The notes under the pieces: generated by a model
Databases searched by the model: none
Told to the model about the DNA's origin: nothing
Seen by the model: only the letters and a program-made list of their open reading frames with translations
Part shown: one piece after another, positions 27,036-36,847 of the stretch
Numbering within the stretch: position 1 is the first letter of the stretch
Layout of the letters: each line of letters begins with the position of its first letter
Made by a program: the position numbers and the translations under genes
DNA from: Xanthomonas sp. Leaf148
GTDB taxonomy: Bacteria > Pseudomonadota > Gammaproteobacteria > Xanthomonadales > Xanthomonadaceae
NCBI RefSeq assembly: GCF_001423585.1
Contig: NZ_LMOP01000014.1
Span: forward strand, 17,628 to 81,627
DNA: 64,000 nucleotides
Direction: 5' to 3'

Positions 27036-27128
27036 TAAGCAACAGGCATCTTCCGGCTGCAGTCGTTTATCTATCCTCCGATATAAGACGATCGGTGGAT
27101 TTCGCCCTCATGAGAAGAGAACAAGTTA

Positions 27129-27512
27129 ATGACAAATCCATACGACTCTTCGCCGATCCACTCAGCGATTTACTCGCTCAACGACACTATGGTAACCACA
27201 GCGCTGGAGCTTCCTGGACATCGAATCATCCGCAACCTGGGCTTGGTGCGCGGTATCACCGTGAGGTCGCGCTCAATCGTCGGCAACTTCTTCGGCAGTC
27301 TGCAGAGCTTGTTCGGCGGCAACATCACCATCTACACCGAACTGTGCGAACAGGCACGCTCGGAGACCTATCGCGACATGGTGCAGCATGCCAGGCAACT
27401 TGGCGCCAACGCCGTCATTGCGGTGCGCTACGACGCTACCGAGTTGATGGCCGGCCTGACCGAAGTCCTGTGCTATGGCACCGCAGTCGTCGTCGAGGCG
27501 CAGCATGCATAG
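27129..27512 (+). CDS. YbjQ family (UPF0145) protein
   Basis: A 127-residue cytoplasmic protein with the YbjQ signature: LPGHRIIRNLGLVRGITVRS, GNFFGSLQSLFGGNI and ARQLGANAVIAVRYDA. These proteins form pentamers and lack a firmly known function. ATG at 27129 gives 21 residues more than family members; the internal ATG at 27192 (MVTTALELPGH) fits the usual length, so the true start may be 27192. It is followed by the exported protein gene with a gap of about 28 bases. Confidence 0.82.
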   Translation: MTNPYDSSPIHSAIYSLNDTMVTTALELPGHRIIRNLGLVRGITVRSRSIVGNFFGSLQSLFGGNITIYTELCEQARSETYRDMVQHARQLGANAVIAVRYDATELMAGLTEVLCYGTAVVVEAQHA

Positions 27513-27540
27513 CGGGTCAAGCATTCACCGAGGGGGCTCC

Positions 27541-28908
27541 GTGAAACTGCGGTGCGTGGCGGTGGTCGTCTTCGTTATGGCAACTTGGCTGCCGGCGGTG
27601 CAGGCCTCGAGCTCGTCCACCTTCATGTCCGAAGTCGGGAAAGTGTCGCCGGTATACGAGCGTCTGGCCAACTCTGCCGAGTCAGAGCGCCTTATCGATG
27701 AAGGTAGGAAGAGCGAGGTCAATGCAAGGTTGAAGCGACTGGTGCCGGAGACAAGCAAAAGCGCGTATGACGCGTTTGTCCTGTCCAATATCCTCTACCG
27801 AGCCGATGTCGCTGCCAGTGACGCCTACATGAAGCTCGCTGACGAAAAGCTTCCTGGCAATCCATTCATCATATTCGAGCGAGGTATGCGCGAACACCGC
27901 GCGGGACGCTGTGATATCGCGCTGCCTCTGTACGAAAAAGCCGCGAAACTGCTGCCAAGGTCGCAAGTGCCGGATCGCCTGTGGGCCTACATCACGCACT
28001 GCCGCCTCGTGCTTGAGGATGCACGCGGAGCTGTCGCCGCCTGGACACATGTGGACTTCAAGGAGAAACACACGGCGATCGAGAAATCGATGTATGACAT
28101 CTTCTCGACGACAGATCCGGACGCCGAAAGAGAGCGCTTGATCACGTCCATCCGTGCAGGGGCAGCAGGTGACGTTTGTACGTTGATCAAACTCGACAAG
28201 AATTGGGAAATCGACTGGTGGAATGCGAAAAAGCAGCCCGAGTACCTTGCGTATGACATTGCACTTGTCAGGTCATTGTGCAGGAACGACAAGAAGATTC
28301 AGAAAGTTGCGGGGCTGTGTATCGACGCGGTGGACCTCGATGACGATAAATTCAGACGCCTTATCGCCTCGGCGGGTTATTGGGGAGAGGGTGCCCGGTT
28401 GCCGGAAGATCCGATAGCGAGCTATACGTTGATCAGTCAGTTGCAGAAACGAAAGATGGCGACGGCGGACGAGATCTTCCAGCGTTACGGCGCGGCGCTG
28501 GAGCAGCGCTACAAGCGGATGCCCTCCGATCGTTCGACGCTGGATCTGCTGGCGTTTCTGTACAGCGCGACAGGGCGAAGCAAGCAACTCCAACCGATAG
28601 ACCTGTACGGCTGGAAGACACTGAAGATCGAGGCCTATGCGCTGAGCTATCTGAAAGGCCTGACCGAGGCAAACGCCGGGTACTCCGCTGCGCTTGCGCA
28701 GGCCGCACGCGACTTCCCCAATAGCGCCGAAATTCAGCGGCTCAACCTTGTGCTACATGCTAAGTCCGACGATAAGGTGACGTATTTGATGCGTTATGTT
28801 GCAGCGCAGTTTCCGAATGTGCAGGAGCATCTAAGCGGGCGCTATCGGCTCGATGATTTCATGGCGGCGTTGAAGAACGAGCTGAAGGTCTCGGCTCCAA
28901 AAAAGTAG
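27541..28908 (+). CDS. Exported TPR-like repeat protein, unknown
   Basis: A 455-residue exported protein: GTG start 1-2 bases after GAGGGGGCTCC and a signal peptide (VKLRCVAVVVFVMATWLPAVQA) cleaved before SSSSTF. The body is helical and Lys/Arg/Asp-rich and reads as degenerate tetratricopeptide repeats (for example NPFIIFERGMREHRAGRCDI with ALPLYEKAAKLL). No known catalytic motif is visible. Upstream in-frame codons would remove the signal, so GTG is preferred. Function unknown; repeat proteins of this kind often hold partners in the periplasm. Confidence 0.72.
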   Translation: MKLRCVAVVVFVMATWLPAVQASSSSTFMSEVGKVSPVYERLANSAESERLIDEGRKSEVNARLKRLVPETSKSAYDAFVLSNILYRADVAASDAYMKLADEKLPGNPFIIFERGMREHRAGRCDIALPLYEKAAKLLPRSQVPDRLWAYITHCRLVLEDARGAVAAWTHVDFKEKHTAIEKSMYDIFSTTDPDAERERLITSIRAGAAGDVCTLIKLDKNWEIDWWNAKKQPEYLAYDIALVRSLCRNDKKIQKVAGLCIDAVDLDDDKFRRLIASAGYWGEGARLPEDPIASYTLISQLQKRKMATADEIFQRYGAALEQRYKRMPSDRSTLDLLAFLYSATGRSKQLQPIDLYGWKTLKIEAYALSYLKGLTEANAGYSAALAQAARDFPNSAEIQRLNLVLHAKSDDKVTYLMRYVAAQFPNVQEHLSGRYRLDDFMAALKNELKVSAPKK

Positions 28909-29247
28909 CGGCGCAGGATGCTTTATCGTCTGGGCCTGTGCGCCGTCTGGAGCCGCCGGCGCCAGGTATGAATCGCCTCAGATGACTATTAGTGGTCCCT
29001 CGTGGCATGGCTGGGACGTGCACGCGTTGCAAGAAAGCGGAGGTGAGCTCACCCCTTCAGAAAGCGACGCTGTGCATTTTTCAGCAGTGGGCAAGACCCG
29101 ACCAAGACTGCCTTACGCTCAACTCTCAGGGCAGGCTCCGGCTACACGACTTGGCGGGACGCCTGGATGTTAGAAGATACAGATCGCTGACCGCCAAGGC
29201 GCTAAGCTTCTGTATCGGCCAACCAGGCGCCACACAGCGAATCAACC
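28909..29247. other. Intergenic stretch without a recognisable gene
   Basis: The region holds only short frames lacking ribosome binding sites. An inverted repeat GATACAGA (29177-29184) / TCTGTATC (29209-29216) with a 24-base spacer stands 32 bases before the RraB-like start; its role is unknown. Confidence 0.4.
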
Positions 29248-29601
29248 ATGCAGCGAAATCTGGATCTGTATCCCAAAGACGATAACGGCGACACCTTGTG
29301 GCACATTGCGGAGCAGGGCGTGGATCTTTCCAAGCCACGCGAGGTCGCGTTTTCCGTGGTGTTCCCGAGCAAAGAGTCCGCACTGGAATTTTCGGTGACG
29401 TTGCTGCGCTTTGAGCAAAAGGTACGTTGCTGCCATTACCCGGAAAACACCGCGTTTCCGATGGATGTCACGGTGTATCCGACCATGGTGCCGACATACA
29501 AGGCGATTTGCGCGTTCGAGGAGGAGTTGGCGACAGAAGCCAAGCCCTTGGGTGGGTTGAACGATGGATGGGAATTTTCTGTAGACACCAAAGACGTCTG
29601 A
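29248..29601 (+). CDS. RraB family protein (regulator of ribonuclease E activity B)
   Basis: A 117-residue acidic protein beginning MQRNLDLYPKDDNGDTLWHI, with the family core VDLSKPREVAFSVVFPSKE and a C-terminal PLGGLNDGWEFSV. In E. coli, RraB binds RNase E and alters its activity; I infer a similar role only from similarity. The cysteine pair CCHYPEN is retained in the decayed copy at 26722-27035. It is convergent with the lipocalin gene. No operon partner is apparent. Confidence 0.8.
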   Translation: MQRNLDLYPKDDNGDTLWHIAEQGVDLSKPREVAFSVVFPSKESALEFSVTLLRFEQKVRCCHYPENTAFPMDVTVYPTMVPTYKAICAFEEELATEAKPLGGLNDGWEFSVDTKDV

Positions 29602-29661
29602 TGTGCGCGGCAGGTGCGTTGGAGAGCGCGGCGTGCGGGCTCTCCAACAGGTTGGGCCACA

Positions 29662-30195
29662 TCAACGCGATGATTGCGGGACGCGGCGCAGCTGTGACAC
29701 GTCGTAGCCCATTGCCGCAATGCGCGCGAGCGCCTGCTGATAATCGGCATCGGAGACCTGCGGGGTCCGTGCCATGTACCAGACGTAATCGCGCTTGCTG
29801 CGCGCCACGATGGTCTGGGTGTAGTCGGCATCGCGCCAGGCGATGACATATTCGGCCTTGAACGGCCAGAGGAATTGCATGCTCCATAGCGCGCCGTTGC
29901 CATTCTCTGCGACTTGGCCGATCGGGTGCATGGACTTGAGCGGGGCCTGGAAGCTGCCTTTGCGGAAAGTGAAGGTGGTCTGGATACGGCCATCCTGTCG
30001 CAGGGCATAACTCTCTACTGCGTCGTAGGCTTTGCGTTCTGGACGGGTTGGAATATGTGCGATGACATACCAGTCGCCCATGAAGCGCGGCACGTCAACG
30101 CTGTCTGCGCGGGGCAGTGCGGCGCGCGGCTCGCTGCCGCTTGCATTGCCGTAGACCGCAAGGGTGAGTAAGAACAGCATCGACGCCTGGCGCAT
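29662..30195 (-). CDS. Lipocalin family protein
   Basis: A 177-residue exported protein. The signal peptide MRQASMLFLLTLAVYGNASGS precedes the lipocalin motif 1 region VDVPRFMGDWYVIAH (GxW); later RDADYTQTIVARSKRDYVWYMART fits motif 2/3. It is the Blc-type family of outer-membrane-associated lipid binders, although the lipobox cysteine of Blc is missing, so it is likely soluble in the periplasm. GAGAGG precedes the ATG at 30195. Confidence 0.87.
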   Translation of the reverse strand: MRQASMLFLLTLAVYGNASGSEPRAALPRADSVDVPRFMGDWYVIAHIPTRPERKAYDAVESYALRQDGRIQTTFTFRKGSFQAPLKSMHPIGQVAENGNGALWSMQFLWPFKAEYVIAWRDADYTQTIVARSKRDYVWYMARTPQVSDADYQQALARIAAMGYDVSQLRRVPQSSR

Positions 30196-30832
30196 GGCAA
30201 CCTCTCTCAACAGTCTCAGTGCAGAGGCATACGTTGCGACGATGCGTGTGGATGCAGCGTGCAATGCGCTGCCTATCGAAAGGCGCGTTGGGTTCCCGTT
30301 GGTTGACGGGCTCTACCCTTGCAAGGACGGCTCGGACGCATTGAAGAATGCGATGGCTGCGATGGCTGCGATGGCTGCGGTGATCACGGGCGGTAGCAGG
30401 CAGGTTTGCACGATCTCCCACATCGGCTCGACAGCTGGCTCGCGAGTGTGACGATCAGGTGCTATGCCGGTGCGAGGTCGGGAGCGAGCTTAGGGCAACG
30501 CTGCATAAGTCTTGTCATCCAGGCGATAGCGTGAGGCCATGGACGTGAATCGCTGGCTTGCGAGGCCCTGGAGTTTCTGCTTTCGCGGGAATGACTGGCG
30601 CGGGGGACTTGATGAGCGTTGCCTTACAGCGACTGATACGTCACGAGCAGTCATCAGATGGATGTGAACGGCGTACTCAGCACTGGAGTGTACGGGTGGT
30701 TGGTGCCGCGCCGAGGACCGGCTGAGCCTGCCTGGCCATCAGCCGATGTCGTTCTGTCAGCCGCTCTGATGCGCATTCGGCCGGCGACCCCATGATGGAC
30801 AGACAGCAGCGAACTTGATCGCCACCGCCATC
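30196..30832. other. Intergenic stretch, only a short tandem repeat
   Basis: This 637-bp gap between the lipocalin gene and the GH43 gene has no supported coding region. A 9-bp unit GCGATGGCT is repeated three times around 30350-30378. I see no palindrome or terminator. Confidence 0.5.
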
Positions 30833-31867
30833 TCACCAAGGCGAGACAGCATCTTTTCCGTACGGATAAATCGTCGCGATCGTTCCGTCCCCCAGATGTT
30901 CCAGCGGTGCCATCTTGATGTTGCGCAGATGGGTCTGGCCGCCCGATACCACCGCGTCGTGATAGAACAAATACCAATGGCCGTCGAACGCGCAGATGGA
31001 GTGGTGGGTGGTCCAGCCGATCACCGGCTGCATCAGTACGCCCTGGTAGCGGAATGGGCCATACGGCGAGTCGCTGGTGGCGTAGCAGATCAGGTGCGTA
31101 TCGCCGGTGGAATACGACAGGTAGTAACGACCGGCGTGGCGGTGCAGCCAGGGGCCTTCGAAGAAGCGACGGTCGAGGTCGTCGGCGCGTAGCGGGGCGC
31201 CGTGTTCGTCGAGGATGACGATCTCGCGCGTGGGTTCGGCCAGTGCGGTCATGCTCTCGTGCAGCCGCGCCACGCGCGGGCCCAGTGCGGGCGCATCGCC
31301 CACCGGTTCCTGGTTGGTCTGCGCGTAGACGTTGTCGCGGTAGTGCTGCAGCTGACCACCCCAGATGCCGCCGAAGTACAGGTAATGCGCGCCATCGTCG
31401 TCGGCGAACACGGCCGGGTCGATTGAGTAGGTGCCGGCGATCGGTTCGGCTTCGGCGATGAAGGGGCCGTGGGGTTGATCGCCGACTGCCACACCGATCT
31501 GGAAGATGCCGTCGGCGCGCTTTGCCGGGAAATACAAATAGGTCTTGCCATTGCGTTGCGCTGCATCCGGTGCCCACATCTGGCGCTGGGCCCACGGCAC
31601 GTCGCGCACGTGCAGCACTTCGCCCAGGTCTTCGACCGGCGCGTTGGGATGCGCCATGCGAAAGACGTGGTAATCCTCCATGCCGAAATGCGAGCCGTCG
31701 TCGCTGAAGGCCACGCCGGCATCGATGTCGTGCGAGGGATAGATGTACAGCGCGCCGTCGAAGACGTGCGCGGACGGGTCGGCGGTGTAGAGATGGGTGA
31801 CCAGCGGTGCGGAAATGGCGGTGCGCGCCAGCGCCTGCAGTGTGGCGGCTTGCAGTTCATCGGACAT
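30833..31867 (-). CDS. GH43 family glycoside hydrolase, cytoplasmic
   Basis: A 344-residue five-blade beta-propeller enzyme. Likely catalytic residues are the Asp in TADPSAHVFDG, the pKa-modulating Asp in GTYSIDPAVFADDDG and the Glu in RRFFEGPWLHRH. Members act as beta-xylosidases, arabinofuranosidases or related exo-enzymes on xylan fragments. No signal peptide is present, so it should act on imported oligosaccharides. It is the last gene of the minus-strand unit receptor-symporter-GH43, 33 bases after the symporter stop. It corresponds, by recollection of the Xanthomonas campestris xylan locus, to the gene at the locus edge; the exact symbol is not certain. Confidence 0.88.
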   Translation of the reverse strand: MSDELQAATLQALARTAISAPLVTHLYTADPSAHVFDGALYIYPSHDIDAGVAFSDDGSHFGMEDYHVFRMAHPNAPVEDLGEVLHVRDVPWAQRQMWAPDAAQRNGKTYLYFPAKRADGIFQIGVAVGDQPHGPFIAEAEPIAGTYSIDPAVFADDDGAHYLYFGGIWGGQLQHYRDNVYAQTNQEPVGDAPALGPRVARLHESMTALAEPTREIVILDEHGAPLRADDLDRRFFEGPWLHRHAGRYYLSYSTGDTHLICYATSDSPYGPFRYQGVLMQPVIGWTTHHSICAFDGHWYLFYHDAVVSGGQTHLRNIKMAPLEHLGDGTIATIYPYGKDAVSPW

Positions 31868-31900
31868 GCGCGGACCTGTGCATGAGGTGGAAGGAAGGGG

Positions 31901-33388
31901 TTAGGGCGACGCGAGCGGAGCGGCCTGACGGCGCACGCCCAGTTCGCGTTCGATGCGGGATTCCAGCGGCTTGTCGATCTCGTAAAACACCAGCAGTGCG
32001 GTGCCGAGCAGGAACGGGATGGACGCATACACGCTGATGGCTAGCCGAATGCCGTCGGTGACCGCGCCGCTTTGCTGCGGCAGCGCGGCGTCGTAGCCAT
32101 AGATGGCAAGCAGGCCGGCGACCAGTGCACCGCCGACGCTCAGGCCGATCTTCAGGCCGCACAACATCGCCGAAAAAATGATGGCGGTGGCACGGCGGTG
32201 GTTCTTCCACTCCGAGTAATCGGCCACGTCGGCAATCATCGCCCACAGCAACGGGATGGTGATGCCATAGAAAAAGCCGTGCAGCACATAGGAGCCGAAT
32301 ACCCAGCCGATGGCAGTCGCCGGATAGACATAGAACGCCAGCAGAAACAGCGTGGAAATCAGCAGCGCCCCACCAAACACATTGCGCTTGCCGTAGCGGT
32401 CGGCCAGGCGTTTGGAAAACCCGATGCCGACGATCATGGCCAGGATGCCGCCGGCACTGAACACACTGAACGCTGAGGTTGGCGCGTCTTGCGGCCACTG
32501 CAAGGCGCTCATGCCGGCGCCGGTCAGCACGCTGTTGATTGCGGCAATAAACCGGTTGAATCCGGCGGCATCGAGAAAGTGAGTCAGCGCGCCCGCGTCG
32601 AGGGTGTACTTGAAGTAGTAGATGTACATCCCGCCCTTCATGGCGAGATTGATGAAGACCAGAATAGTCAGCGCCAGCATTACCAGCCAGGGTTTGTTGC
32701 GTACCAGGTCGGTGAGGTCCTGTCGCACGCTACTGCGTTGTTCGGTGATCGGCAGCACGCGCTCGCGGGTGGTGAAAAAGGTGATCAGAAAGCACAGCGT
32801 GCCGACCGCGGCGAACAACCCCATGGTGTTGCGAAAGCCTTGTGCCTTGTCGCCATTGCCCAGGATCAGCACCAGCGGCAGCAGCAGGACCTGGATGATG
32901 AATTGCGCAAACGTCACCGCCAGAAAGCGATACGCCGACAGGCTGTTGCGCTGCTCCATGCTGCCGGTGAGCACGCCGCTCAGCGCCGAATACGGCAGGT
33001 TGTTGGCCACGTAGACCAGCATCAGCAAGGCGTAGGTGGCAAATGCGTAGGTGATCTTGCCGTGCTCGCCCAGCGCAGGTGTATTGAAAGCTGCCAGCGA
33101 CAGTGCGCCAAACGGCAGTGCGGTCCACAGGATCCACGGGCGGAATTTGCCCCAGCGGGTGCGGGTGCGATCGGCCAGGATGCCGATGATGGGCGTAAAC
33201 ACGAACGCGCCCAGCAGGCCGACCACGAAGATCAACGTGGCCGCCGCGCTCGCCGGGATGCGGAATACGTCGGTGTAGAAGAACGCCAAAAACGTCACCA
33301 GCGTCTGGAAGATCAGATTGGCAGCCAGGTCGCCCAGGCTGTAGCCGATCTTTTCGCGCACGGAGAGCTGCTGTGATCGATCGTTCAT
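31901..33388 (-). CDS. Glycoside-pentoside-hexuronide (GPH) cation symporter
   Basis: A 495-residue inner-membrane protein with about 12 hydrophobic segments. It opens with MNDRSQQLSVREKIGYSLGDLAANLIF, characteristic of the GPH/MelB-XynB class, and has the GDKAQGF loop. In xylan loci such carriers bring xylo-oligosaccharides or xylosides into the cytoplasm with sodium or protons. It is in one unit with the receptor upstream and the GH43 gene downstream, separated from the receptor by about 240 bp with two hairpins. Confidence 0.9.
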   Translation of the reverse strand: MNDRSQQLSVREKIGYSLGDLAANLIFQTLVTFLAFFYTDVFRIPASAAATLIFVVGLLGAFVFTPIIGILADRTRTRWGKFRPWILWTALPFGALSLAAFNTPALGEHGKITYAFATYALLMLVYVANNLPYSALSGVLTGSMEQRNSLSAYRFLAVTFAQFIIQVLLLPLVLILGNGDKAQGFRNTMGLFAAVGTLCFLITFFTTRERVLPITEQRSSVRQDLTDLVRNKPWLVMLALTILVFINLAMKGGMYIYYFKYTLDAGALTHFLDAAGFNRFIAAINSVLTGAGMSALQWPQDAPTSAFSVFSAGGILAMIVGIGFSKRLADRYGKRNVFGGALLISTLFLLAFYVYPATAIGWVFGSYVLHGFFYGITIPLLWAMIADVADYSEWKNHRRATAIIFSAMLCGLKIGLSVGGALVAGLLAIYGYDAALPQQSGAVTDGIRLAISVYASIPFLLGTALLVFYEIDKPLESRIERELGVRRQAAPLASP

Positions 33389-33448
33389 GAGGTGAGGCAG
33401 GCTCGAAGAGTGCTGCGGAAAACGCCGCGGCGCGCGCTACGCCGCTGG

Positions 33449-33470
33449 CCGCGATCCCTCTGGATCGCGG
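33449..33470. terminator. 9-bp tetraloop hairpin, distal
   Basis: CCGCGATCC and GGATCGCGG pair around the loop CTCT between the receptor stop (33630) and the symporter start (33388). No T tract follows. Confidence 0.5.
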
Positions 33471-33547
33471 TTGCAGGCGCAGTGCCTGAAGTGTCGGGCA
33501 AAACCTCGTGCGCCGTCGTGCAGGCATGTTGGACGGCGCGCGGCAGA

Positions 33548-33578
33548 CGGAGTGCACGCGAATCACGCGTGCACTCCG
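33548..33578. terminator. 13-bp perfect hairpin after the receptor gene
   Basis: CGGAGTGCACGCG and CGCGTGCACTCCG pair perfectly with the loop AATCA, starting about 50 bases past the receptor stop on the minus strand. It lies within the presumed operon, so it probably trims expression of the downstream symporter or protects the receptor mRNA end. Confidence 0.65.
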
Positions 33579-33629
33579 AATACCCGCTACACCCGGCAGC
33601 CAGCGGCGAGCGCGTCTCGATGGACACTG

Positions 33630-36563
33630 TCAAAACGTGCCGCGGATGCCGAGCATGACGGTGCGCCCGGGCTCGTACAGATCGTAGGTAGCGTTGGGCC
33701 ACGCATAGGTGGTGCGCAGCGGCTCGTCGGTGATGTTGGTGACGTTGAGCGTGATTTGCGGCTTGGAAGGCAGCCAGTCCAGCGCGTAGCTGGCCGACAG
33801 ATCCAGCTGGCCGCGTGCATCGGCATTCAGGCGTGCGTACGGGATGCCGTTCTGGTTGGCGCCGGAGATCACCATGTCGTCGTTCCAGGTGTAGGAAAGG
33901 CGCACCGAGGCGGCGTTCTTCTCCCAGTACACGGTGCCGTTCCACAGATTGGGCGCCACACCGACGGCCACTGCCGGGATGCCTTCGCCTTCCGAGGATT
34001 GGGTGACATGGGTGTAGTTCACGCTGAAGCCCATGCCGTCGACCAGCTTGTCCAACGGCTGCACCCAGATCGCTTCGGTGCCGCGGATGTTGAGCACGCC
34101 ATCGGCGTTGACCTGGGTCTGCACGTCCACCGTGGCGGCATTGGGGCCACCGCGCTGGTCCAGGCCGGCTTGCTGGATCGGCAGCAGGCTCTCGTAGGGC
34201 ACACCAAGATCGTTGAAGGGAATGCGCCGCACGCCATTGACGGTGAAGCCGCTGATGCGCTTGTTGAACAGCGTCAGGCCCACATAGCCTTCGCCGCCGG
34301 TGTACCACTCGCCGCCGAAGTCGACATTGGTGGACAGATACGGCGCCAGGTTCGGATTGCCCTGGGTCGCGGTCTGTGCGGACGGGTCGCTGAAGTTGGT
34401 ATTGGGCAACATCGCGCTCGGGTCCGGGCGCGTGAGCGTGCGCGAGCTGGACAGGCGCAGCACCACGTTGTCGGCCACATCCCAGGCCGCGTTGAACGAG
34501 GGCAGGGTTTCGGCGTAATCGGAATCGAGCACCTGCACGCGGCGGATGCCGTTGATGGTGACCGGGCCGGTGATGGTCTGGTCGGTGGTGACGTAACGCA
34601 CACCGGCGTTGAAGCGCAGCGTGCGGTTCCACACTTCGGTTTCGGCGTTGGTTTCGATATAGAAACCCAGGTTCTTTTCGCGGATGCCGCCGGCCGAGGC
34701 GCCGGTGTTGGCGGAGTTGGTTTCCGGGGCGGAATCGCGTAGCGCGTAATAGTTGGTGTCGCCCAGGAAACGGTTGAAGTCGGCGGTGATGAAGCCGCCC
34801 GGGCCGGGCCGCAAGTAACTGGCCAGGGCCGCATTCGGGACTGCGGAGCCGGGGCCGCCGTTGCACACGTTGCCGCCACCGCCGCGACACACCACCTGCT
34901 CCCAGGCAATGCTGTTGTCGAAGCCGCGAATGGTGCGCTCGGCCTGGTCGTATGCGGCGCCGATCTTGATGTTGCGCTTGTCTTCGCCGAACTGCAGATC
35001 GGCACGTCCACCACGGGTCTGGGTGACGCGTTTTTCGTTCTGGATATTGACCCGTCCGCCGCTCCAGCCCCAGCCCAGGTTCGGGTCGTTGAGATCCAGC
35101 GGGCTGCTGATCGACGGGCGGTCGCCGCCTTGGTTGCGGTAATCGACGGTGGTGAACGGCGAGGTGACCAGGATGCTGGGCGACTCGCGATCCAGCCAGC
35201 TGCGCGTGGCGTTGGCCTGCACGTTGAGCTTGATGTCCTGCTCGGCACCGAACAGCAGTTCGGCACCGGGATTGACGCTCCAGAACTTGACCTCTTCGCG
35301 GTACGGGCGCGCTTCCAGGAAATACTGCGCGTTGGCAAAGGTGGCGCTGGTGACCACGTTGTTCTGATCCAGCTGCATGCCCAGCGGGATCATGTTGCCG
35401 TTGCGGCCGATCAGATTCATGCTGATCCGCTCGGTGGTGCGCTTGGCTTCGGAATACAGCGTGTCCAGGTAGAAATGCATGCTGTCGGAGGGGCGCCATT
35501 CCAGCGACATCACCGACGCATCGCGGTCGCGATCGCCATTCATGTACACGCTGCGGCCCAGGCGCGGAATCAATGCATCGCTGATCTGGTCGATGCTCAA
35601 GCCGGGGTTGCGCGCCAGCAGCCATGCCGCGTCGATGGTTTCGCCGGTGGTCAAGCCGCTGCCGGCGGTGGCCGGCACGCGGTCGGGAATGCGCCAGTTG
35701 CCGCCGCCGTTGACGTTGCAGGCCGCCGGTTGATTGGTCGCCGGCGTGCCTGCAGGCGGGGTGAGCCCACATTGGGTGTAGGTGAGGCCGGGGTTGGTCC
35801 AGCCCACGCTTTCGAAGCCGCGCACGCCCAGCTTGCTGCGCACCGAGGCCACGCCGAACAACGCGCCGAGCGTGCCTGCTTCGTTGGTCCAGCTGCCCAT
35901 GAAGGCGCCACGCGGGGTGGTCTTTTCGCTGGTGCTGTTCCAGTCGGCCTGCGCCTGGTAGGTGAAGTGCACGCCGGGGCGATCGAACGGGCGCGCGCTG
36001 CGCATGTCCACTACACCGGAAACGCCGCCTTCGAGCATGCTGGCGGTGGGCGTCTTGCTCACGGTGAGCTGGGTGAAGAATTCGGTGGGAAACAGGTTCA
36101 GATCGACTTCGCGATTCTGGTTCTGCGCATTCAGACCGATCGAGGCGGTGGCGATGCTGGCGCCGTTGAGCGTGGTCTTGGTGAAGCTGGTGCCCAGGCC
36201 GCGGATGGCGATGTTGAGGCCTTCGCCATTGACGTCGCGCGAGAGCTGCACGCCGGGGATGCGGTTGAGCGACTCGGCGATATTCATGTCCGGAAATTTG
36301 CCGATGTCCTCGGCAAACACGGTGTCGGCAAAGCCGACCGAGTCGCGCTTGGCATCGGTGGAAAACTGGATGCTGCGTCGGTAGCCGGAGACGGTGACGG
36401 TGTCGAGCTGGGTCACTGCGTCATTGTTGCCGGCCGTGGCCGGTGGCGTTTGCGCGGCGCTGTCGGCGTCGGTGGACTGTGCCCAGGCGGCAGTGCTGGT
36501 CATGCCCAGCAGGATGGACCCCAACGCGCAGGACAACGCGGTTCGTGCGTAGCTGTTCTTCAC
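33630..36563 (-). CDS. xytB: TonB-dependent receptor of the xylan locus (XytB-like)
   Basis: A 977-residue outer-membrane receptor for xylo-oligosaccharide uptake, by position and family. A GTG at 36563 is 7 bases after AAGGGAA and starts a signal peptide (VKNSYARTALSCALGSILLG, cleavage after AWAQ). LDTVTVSGYRRS is the TonB-box-like segment, the plug spans about residues 60-200 (DIGKFPDMNIAESLNRIPGVQ), and the barrel ends GIRGTF. The frame is open further upstream to 37121, but that part lacks a signal peptide. A xyl-box lies at 36687-36700, about 125 bp upstream. The symbol is by analogy with X. campestris. Confidence 0.88.
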   Translation of the reverse strand: MKNSYARTALSCALGSILLGMTSTAAWAQSTDADSAAQTPPATAGNNDAVTQLDTVTVSGYRRSIQFSTDAKRDSVGFADTVFAEDIGKFPDMNIAESLNRIPGVQLSRDVNGEGLNIAIRGLGTSFTKTTLNGASIATASIGLNAQNQNREVDLNLFPTEFFTQLTVSKTPTASMLEGGVSGVVDMRSARPFDRPGVHFTYQAQADWNSTSEKTTPRGAFMGSWTNEAGTLGALFGVASVRSKLGVRGFESVGWTNPGLTYTQCGLTPPAGTPATNQPAACNVNGGGNWRIPDRVPATAGSGLTTGETIDAAWLLARNPGLSIDQISDALIPRLGRSVYMNGDRDRDASVMSLEWRPSDSMHFYLDTLYSEAKRTTERISMNLIGRNGNMIPLGMQLDQNNVVTSATFANAQYFLEARPYREEVKFWSVNPGAELLFGAEQDIKLNVQANATRSWLDRESPSILVTSPFTTVDYRNQGGDRPSISSPLDLNDPNLGWGWSGGRVNIQNEKRVTQTRGGRADLQFGEDKRNIKIGAAYDQAERTIRGFDNSIAWEQVVCRGGGGNVCNGGPGSAVPNAALASYLRPGPGGFITADFNRFLGDTNYYALRDSAPETNSANTGASAGGIREKNLGFYIETNAETEVWNRTLRFNAGVRYVTTDQTITGPVTINGIRRVQVLDSDYAETLPSFNAAWDVADNVVLRLSSSRTLTRPDPSAMLPNTNFSDPSAQTATQGNPNLAPYLSTNVDFGGEWYTGGEGYVGLTLFNKRISGFTVNGVRRIPFNDLGVPYESLLPIQQAGLDQRGGPNAATVDVQTQVNADGVLNIRGTEAIWVQPLDKLVDGMGFSVNYTHVTQSSEGEGIPAVAVGVAPNLWNGTVYWEKNAASVRLSYTWNDDMVISGANQNGIPYARLNADARGQLDLSASYALDWLPSKPQITLNVTNITDEPLRTTYAWPNATYDLYEPGRTVMLGIRGTF

Positions 36564-36686
36564 CGTATTCCCTTCCCTAACAGGTGAGCAGATGTCCCAC
36601 GCATCGCCCCTGCGTAGGGAGTGCCGCTGCCCGGAATCGGCGCGACGATGATGCGATGGGGGAGACGGGCGATCAGTGGCGCTGGA

Positions 36687-36700
36687 TGTTAGCGCTACCA
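36687..36700 (-). promoter_or_regulatory. xyl-box (XylR operator), receptor side
   Basis: On the minus strand the 14 bases read TGGTAGCGCTAACA. This matches the xyl-box consensus as I recall it from X. campestris. It lies about 125 bp upstream of the receptor start and 150 bp from the second box, in the divergent gap 36564-37020. Confidence 0.8.
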
Positions 36701-36847
36701 AATTCAGAACATCACGCTGCAGGGCAGCATAGTTGCCGGGGCATAGCGAAGCGGCGCTGCCATGACGCTGCACCGCGAGCACGCAACGCCGACGGGCGGT
36801 CGCCGCGTGCTGCACTGCGCGATGGATTCCTGCGTGCAGCGTGGTAA

